Shown here piece by piece: positions 57,870 to 64,000 of a stretch of 64,000 bases of DNA. Below the pieces are notes generated by a model. It did not search any database. It saw only the letters and a list, made by a program, of their open reading frames with translations, and had not been told where the DNA came from. The stretch comes from Auriscalpium vulgare (Eukaryota > Basidiomycota > Agaricomycetes > Russulales > Auriscalpiaceae). The translations under genes and the position numbers were made by a program. Location of the stretch: the NCBI GenBank assembly GCA_019915015.1, contig JAHBBC010000020.1, forward strand, positions 682,001 to 746,000, read 5' to 3'. Numbering within the stretch: the stretch's first letter is position 1; every line of letters begins with the position of its first letter.

Positions 57870-60800
57870 CTATAACGGGACATCCGCTGCTTTATCCTTC
57901 TTTCCCTCAACCTCGCCCTCGCCGTCACTCGTTTCCTCGCGGCCCTCGCCTTCCTCCACAATTTCGACCTCGTCCTCCCGCGCCTCGACGGCCTTCGCAG
58001 GCGTCTCATGCTGGATGTCCGTCGCGTTGAGCTGTGCCGCCATCAACGCCCGGAAACGCGAGCCCTCGCGCTGCACCTGCACCCAAGGATTAGCGGTTCT
58101 TCGCAACCCAAACACGCAAGCTGATACGCACCAGCTGGCGGTATGTCCCCGTCTCCGTGATCCGGCCGTCTGCACTGCGATCAGCAGTGAACGGATTTAA
58201 CGAGCGGCGTACGTACCTTCGAGCACGACGATGCGCTCCGCGCGCGCGATCGTCGACAGCCTGTGCGCGACGAATAGGCACGTTGTTTCCCCTGACTGCA
58301 GAATTTTGTCGATCGCGTCGTTTACCTGCGCACACGAGGTCGGCGAATAGTGAACAATGACGAAAAGGCGACGCACCCGGTGCTCGGACGCCGCGTCCAG
58401 CGAACTCGTCGCCTCATCCAGCGCGAGAATCGCAGGCTTCTTCAAAAGTGCGCGGGCGATGGCGAGGCGCTGGCGCTGTCCACCGCTCAGGCTCAGCCGT
58501 CCGACTACCCATACAGTCACTGTTAGCAACACCGAATAGGATAGATGTATAATTACGCACTTTGCGTGTCAAAGCCTTGCGGCAGCCCCCACACGAACTC
58601 GCAGTTCGCCTCGCGCGCCGCGTTCTCGATGTCCTCGCGCGATGCTTCCGTATTGCCGTATGCGATGTTCGACGCAATCGTACCTGTGAACATCACCGGG
58701 TCCTGGCAGCACACAGGTCCATTCAGCCTTAATGCCCCTGGATTTCGATGGGAACGCACCTGAGGAACGACACCGATGATGCCACGCCACGACTCGGGGG
58801 TGAGTTCGCGGATGTCTATGACGTACACAATGAGTGCGACGAAAGGGAGAAAGGAGAGTCCGAGGAACATACCTTGTCCATCGAACGTGACTTTCCCCTT
58901 CACCGGGTCGTAATACCTCAGCAGCAGGGAATGCACCGACGACTTGCCGCTGCCGCTCTGGCCACTACACAACTTCATCAATTCCGATCGCCCGCACTTG
59001 TCACGCAGGGAACACGCACACAATGACGACACTCTCCCCGACGTTGACCTCCAGGTCGAACTCCCGCAGCACCTCCACGCCAGGGCGGCTCGGGTACTGG
59101 AACGTCACGCCCTCGAAGTGCAGAGTGCCCTGACGTGCACGGTCCAGCGGCGTGCCCGTGGCGGGCGGAATGGCGGGATGGCGGTCAAGCAGATCGAAGA
59201 TGCGCGTACCGGCGCCGATGGCGCGCATGATGGATGCCTGCAGAGATTGTTGGGCAAGTGTGAGTAAGGTAGATGACGATGGGACGCACGAAGAACGATC
59301 TGCGTAAAAAAAATTAGTTCGTAGATATACTTTTGGGTTCGAGGATGCGCGGGGAACGTACGTGAGCGTCTGCAGTCCGCCCCCAACATACACCGTGTAC
59401 ATAAGCAGGCTCGTCAAGTCGCCTACGCTGATATGCCCGTGGCTGACCAGCGACCCGCCTACCAACACCACGTCACGTCGTCAGTCAATACCTACTTTCC
59501 CAGAAACATTTGTACGCACCGTAGCCTAGCAAAGCCAGCAGCGCGACGTTCCCGCTCCATCCCATGCTGCCAAAGAATATTGCGTTCGCGATGGACTCGC
59601 GCCGCGCGAGGTCCAGCACGCGCTCGATGCGCGTGTGGAACTTGGCCTCTTCATATGGCGCCGCGTTGAAGACCTGGACGGTGCGCAGGGCGGCGAGTGA
59701 TTCTTGTGCAACCTTCACAGAGATCATGGTGCATTAGCGAGATGAACGAGAAATAAATGGCGTCGAAAGGTAAAGGCAGACCTTGGTCATGTCGCCGAGG
59801 GCTTCCTGCGTCTGGTTGGAGAGCTTCTTGACATATCGTCCATAGAATACAGCTCCGAGTGAGATGGGAGGTACGACACCAAGCATGAGGAGTGTGAGAT
59901 GCGGCGAGAGGTAGAACATTAATCCCACTGTCATGCCAGGCTGTTAGTTCCCAATTCCAGAGCAAGTGGACAACACATACAGCCAGCAAAAGACATAACA
60001 ATGGCACGCAGGCCATCAGACAAATCCTTTGTCACACTGGTCAAGATGCCCACGATGAGCATCCGCTCACTCTGAGAGAGTTTGTCTCGCTCACCTTTCT
60101 CCAACCACATTGCTGTCCACGCTCAATCGGCTGAGAACGTCACCCTCCTGTTGCTCGACATACTCAATCTCCTGCCGCAGGCTTGCAGCATATGTGCGCT
60201 CACGAAGCCGGGCAATAATGCGCTGTCCTAAATGCAGTGCAGTAAGGTGTGTGAGAAGGCAGAGCGAGAGGAACGCGGGGTTGACGCACCGGACATGCGC
60301 ATGAGGAAGGCACGGCCGGCGTTTGCGGCGCCCCCAATGGTGAAGACGAGAAGGAGGATCGCTGATGCTTGACCAAGAGACAGGTCGTATGGGATTGACT
60401 AAAAGCCGGATATGAGACGCGATGCATCGAAGGAAAAGAGCGCGATTGAAGGCGGTCAGATCAGAGGTCGCCAGGCCCTCGACACTGGTCTCTCTCATAG
60501 CGGAGGGTAGAAGAAATAAGAATGATGCGCTCACTGGATTCGCGGCCGTGAAATAATCAATCAGTTTCCCGACGGTGAGCGGAATGCTCATTGACACCGC
60601 GGAGGAGACGAGCAGCAAGCCGACTGCCGTAACGAGAGGACGACGTTCCAGACGGGCCAGCCCTACAATCTTGCGAAATGACGACGTCGAAGATGATCCT
60701 GTGTTACTGGACGACAAGATGGAGGACGGAAGTAGTCGTGCGAGGATGGAGCGACGCGCCGGAATTTGAGCCGGACTGGAAGGGGGGCTCACGGCCGGTG

Positions 60801-60948
60801 GACTTGACGGCGGAGGCGTGGTAGCAAGCAAACGCGACCGCGGCGCCCAGGACGACGGAGGAGCCCAGGGCCGGTGTCTGGGGGAGATGTGAGCATGCCG
60901 CACCGCGCATGGTCCGCCACGCAGGCCGCGCAGGTGCACAGCGAGCAT
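57870..60948 (-). CDS. mdl1: Mitochondrial ABC half-transporter, Mdl1/ABCB10 type
   Basis: ATP-driven exporter of the mitochondrial inner membrane in this subfamily. The N-terminus [20 protein letters not shown] is Arg-rich without acidic residues, as in a mitochondrial presequence. Six transmembrane helices follow ([40 protein letters not shown]). The nucleotide-binding domain has Walker [11 protein letters not shown]-loop VVPQDPVMF, signature [10 protein letters not shown], Walker [12 protein letters not shown] and H-loop FVAHRLSTI. The tail [13 protein letters not shown] is joined by introns to [20 protein letters not shown] and an acidic C-terminus. Well over ten introns. No frame break. 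Its last ~640 bp are duplicated at 54.6 kb. Exact transported substrate unknown. Confidence 0.92.
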
Positions 60949-61186
60949 TGTCGCCGCAAACCTATGCCCTTGAATCCAGTGAGCACTTCTCCCTTGAGCT
61001 CAGCTCCAGAGGTGGGTGGGGGAAGCGGAACAAGGAAGGTAGAGCAAGATTTAGCGCAGACGAGAGTCGAGAGGAAAGTAGGTGCCGAAAACGGCGTCAT
61101 CATCGAGTCCGGAGGTCACGGGACCATATCTCGCCACGCACTATCTATTGGGTGAGTATAGTAGATATCGAGAGGAGCGGCTTTAT
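60949..61186. other. Spacer upstream of the ABC transporter
   Basis: Shared 5' flank of the ABC gene and 3' flank of the F-box gene. No feature recognised. Confidence 0.35.
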
Positions 61187-62249
61187 CTAGTATGCTGCGC
61201 AATAGCTATGGCTGCGCGCGAACAGTCGATCCCAGTCTGCCGCCACGGTCGGGGGCACCTCGTACTCCGACACATCCGCTGGGTCCACATGTGTGTGCCG
61301 CACCCAATACAGAAAGTTTACGTTGATCCACTCCAACATCCTATGCCTCTTCAAAAAGTCCATTCCCTCGGAGTACCAATGGTTGCTGTACCCATATAAC
61401 TCCACCCCCTGCACAGCCAAATACTTCAGCCTGGGCAATGTGACGACGCGGTGCTGCGTTCTGTCCAATGGAAACGTCCCGTCGATCCGGTCGCTCGACA
61501 CCACCAGCGACACGGCGTTTGTGAGTTGTTCAAGGACGGAGTAGTTGAATGTCCGCCAAAACATTTCGGCCCAAATTCTGTTCTGTCTCGCCGGCACGGC
61601 CCCGATCCTGATGCGCAGATGAGTGAGCGTGTGGAGCGCCATTTGGAAGGGAGGCGATTGATAGAGCGGGTGGTGCAATGGCGTGAGGTTGACAAGCGTG
61701 AGCGCACGCAGACGCGGCGCGGCACCGACAGTCCCAAGCAGCGCGCGCTGCAGTCGGAGGGGGGACTCGTGGTCGGGCGTTTCAAACGTATTCCTGGGCA
61801 GGATGTCTGGACACTTCGGATGGAAGGCGAAGTGGAGCGACGTGAGGTCCGGCAGGCGTCCTGCGAGCGAGAACGCGCGAACGAGCGGCTCCTCGATAGA
61901 AGGCCCGTAGCCTGCGTCTGGAGATGGGCACTTGAGCAAGCGCGCCTGCACAGAACTCGCACATGAACGGCTTACCTTGATCAGCAGCATCCACTTCGTA
62001 GCCATACGCATGCACAACGCTATCGCGGTACACCACCTCCCGCACATAGCCTGCGAGGTTCGATTCGATCAGACTGGTCAGGCCGAGAGCGCTGTCGCGC
62101 CGATTCGTCGCGCCGACGGAGCGAAAGGCGAGGGGGGTGGCGGCGGCGCAAAAGGCTTGGTCGACGGCTCGGAGGCTGCGGAGGTCGTGGGCAGAAGCGA
62201 CATCTTTGAGAATTGTGAGGATTTGTTCAACGGGGAGATAGATGGGCAT
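61187..62249 (-). CDS. F-box-like protein with leucine-rich region
   Basis: The start MPIYLPVEQILTILKDVASA fits the F-box pattern, with LRSLRAVDQAFCAAATPLAF continuing it. An intron near 61910-61970 (GTAAGC..CAG) joins to GYGPSIEEPLVRAFSLAGRL and a leucine-rich part (LHFAFHPKCPDILPRNTFE, LRALTLVNLTPLHHPLYQS, LTHLRIRIGAVP). The end has WINVNFLYWVRHTHVDPADV and the stop at 61187-61189. About 330 residues. Typical of the large, fast-evolving Agaricomycete F-box family; substrate unknown. Intact by eye. Confidence 0.75.
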
Positions 62250-62904
62250 TGTAGTGACTGAGATAAAGTCGATAGCTATCAAGTGGCTATCACGCAAGTT
62301 ATTGATACCGCGGCGTTTCCGGGCAACATGTGTTTTCTGAAGAAGGTCCAGTAATGCAGTGCGGTCCATCATGACACTTGTGACTGAACCTTCGAAGCCA
62401 TGTTGAGTGAAGATCAAGCTCAGGAGAACCGCCCGCGCGCCCAAGAGGACCGACGGACTGCAAAGAGCCACGAGCATCGACCAGCACTCGAAACTGCGGT
62501 CAAGAAAGCTAGATTTTTAAACGATTACAGTCAGGGTCCCTCCCCCGCTGGTAATCGTTCATCACCAAGCGCGAACGCCTCCGCTGCGCGCTGCGCCAAT
62601 CGTGCTGAGAGACGCGATCTCCGAGCGACACATCGTCAACTGGCGGGATTGCCCGTCTGCGAGCGGCCCTGTACACCGTCTCGAGATGCCTGGTCAGGTC
62701 TTCGGAATCAATGGGTGTCGCGAGAGCGGTCACCGACAGGCGGGACATTGTGTTAAGATGGACGGCAGGCGGGAGCAGTCCTGACAAAAATCATGCTCTG
62801 AGGCACGCAGTGAGCAAAGTGGGGGGTTTTGGAACCGGTCAACGCACTGCAGTCAAGTACGAAAGCGTCCTCGATGGTAATGGTGCATCCGCAGATACAT
62901 TTGC
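62250..62904. other. Spacer between F-box gene and the second NTPase copy
   Basis: No gene recognised. Confidence 0.4.
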
Positions 62905-64000
62905 TCATGTCGAGAGGCAACTTGGGCGGGGCGGATTTACCGGGAAAGAATGATTAGCGATGTTCAGGTGACTGAAAATGTACGCATGGAAGTCACTTAC
63001 GGGAATACGCAGACAGTAGACATCTCCGCGCACATCACCACTCCATCCCACCGGCAAAATCCACTTGTATGTACGCTCAGGCCTTGCGGGTACCACCAAC
63101 AGATACTTCACCTCAACAGCCCCGTAATTTCTCTCCATCTTTTGCTTCATCGCACGAACCTGCGCATACCCCTCAGCAGAGCCCTTGTGTGTCTTCGCGA
63201 TCGTCACCTGGCAAACCCAGAGGATCTTTGGTGTCGCGGTGTGGTCGATGAAGAGTCCGTCGAACAGAGGGTGATTGGGAATGGACGGTACGAATAATTG
63301 CTTGGCATTCGCGGGGACCTCTCTGATGTTGTCGTAGTATGACATGCCAGCGAGCTCCGGGAGGCCGAGGCTCGCTTGCGGCACCGCAGTGTCTACGTCC
63401 ATGGGCTCGTCGCCCGCGAGCTCTTCGTCCGTGGGCTCTTCGCCTACGGTGACGACCTCGAAGAGTTCGTCGGGCGTGTCGGGCGTGTCAGGCGCATCGG
63501 GCGCAGGTACGTGTTGAAAGATGGCACGGTTGACAGGTGGTCGTATGCGCACCATCGGCAATATCAGAGGGATGGCCGCCAAAATGTCGGCAGGTACATC
63601 CGTGCTCCTGGCGAGGATGTGGAGAACAGCCCCCTCAAAAATCCATCCGGCGAGCGTGCTTGATTGTTGGAAGGCACGGAGGAAGCGAAGGAAGCCCGTA
63701 GTCTTGACATACTCCGCGCGCGCGACCCAGTAAGACACTAAGCCCCCGACGTATGGCGATTTCGGCTTCAAAACTGCCGTGTCGGATTCGGTCGGTGAGG
63801 TAACCGGGACTTTGCTGCGCTCAACCGTGACAAGTTGGTGGCAAATCGCGTCGGCTTTGATGTGAGCTAGGGCCATCACGGTCTTCAGGTTCCTGAGCTG
63901 TTTGTATGATGTGAACTCCTTCAGCGCGTCCAGGATCGCGATATCAAGTTTCTTCCTCCCTGCGAGGGTGCCATATATCTCACGAGCCGCGTACCCGTAC
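62905..64000 (-). CDS. P-loop NTPase/nuclease (Crinkler-like), copy 2, partial at window end
   Basis: The 3' part of a paralogue of 55366-57389, with high similarity from about 62950 to the window end. The C-terminal domain is conserved (PLFDGLFIDHTATPKILWVC, QVTIAKTHKGSAEGYAQVRA), as are the acidic linker and the KADAICHQLVTVERSKVPVT segment. The end differs: after CLRIPVSDFHAYIF it reads on to a new stop at 62905. The continuous frame reaches 63879; upstream the frame appears to need an intron or break near 63880. The P-loop lies beyond the window. Intactness cannot be judged. Confidence 0.75.
   Translation of the reverse strand, partial: YGYAAREIYGTLAGRKKLDIAILDALKEFTSYKQLRNLKTVMALAHIKADAICHQLVTVERSKVPVTSPTESDTAVLKPKSPYVGGLVSYWVARAEYVKTTGFLRFLRAFQQSSTLAGWIFEGAVLHILARSTDVPADILAAIPLILPMVRIRPPVNRAIFQHVPAPDAPDTPDTPDELFEVVTVGEEPTDEELAGDEPMDVDTAVPQASLGLPELAGMSYYDNIREVPANAKQLFVPSIPNHPLFDGLFIDHTATPKILWVCQVTIAKTHKGSAEGYAQVRAMKQKMERNYGAVEVKYLLVVPARPERTYKWILPVGWSGDVRGDVYCLRIPVSDFHAYIFSHLNIANHSFPVNPPRPSCLST

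Overview
The window is nuclear DNA of a filamentous basidiomycete, most likely an Agaricomycete and perhaps a wood-decay polypore. Genes are split by many 50-60 nt introns with GT..AG ends and CTAAC/CTAAT branch sites. There are no bacterial signals. It encodes an aryl-alcohol-oxidase-type GMC oxidoreductase and secreted-type sedolisins, has lineage-specific BTB and F-box families, and carries split nuclear tRNA genes. Coordinates are outer coding bounds; exon detail was worked out by eye.

Layout. 0.2-2.8 kb: tRNA-Gln and a GMC oxidoreductase. 3.4-6.5 kb: a tandem duplication of an orphan membrane-protein gene, promoter included. 6.6-7.5 kb: the SNARE Bos1. 8.6-11.0 kb: a sedolisin with a C-terminal membrane anchor. 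12.7-14.8 kb: first double-BTB gene. 15.2-17.6 kb: two lineage-restricted hypothetical genes. 17.6-20.9 kb: gene-free, with dispersed repeats. 20,943-26,270: a complete hAT DNA transposon with 8-bp target duplications, encoding a transposase and a Ulp1-like protease. 26.5-28.2 kb: a hypothetical protein with a proline-rich repeat and a possible ubiquitin-like end. 28.5-39.4 kb: BTB cluster (two single-BTB genes in opposite orientation around a penta-EF-hand gene, then two double-BTB genes separated by a 2-oxoglutarate oxygenase gene). 40-45.3 kb: divergent cdh1 (APC/C activator) and spt7 (SAGA). 46.3-47.7 kb: tRNA-Ala and an F-box gene. 48.5-52.1 kb: OPT oligopeptide transporter. 54.5-64 kb: a duplicated block with a truncated ABC-transporter 3' end, a P-loop NTPase/nuclease (Crinkler-like) gene, the full mitochondrial ABC transporter, an F-box gene and a second NTPase/nuclease copy running off the window.

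Housekeeping genes (bos1, cdh1, spt7, the PEF gene, OPT, ABC) alternate with fast-evolving families. The most unusual points are: BTB modules that splice in frame into double-BTB proteins, repeated three times and ending in a shared His/Cys motif; the hAT element with a protease gene; the duplicated ABC/NTPase block; and the membrane-anchored sedolisin. Several BTB genes, one F-box gene and the spt7 tail carry one-base frame breaks, which may be sequence errors or decay.
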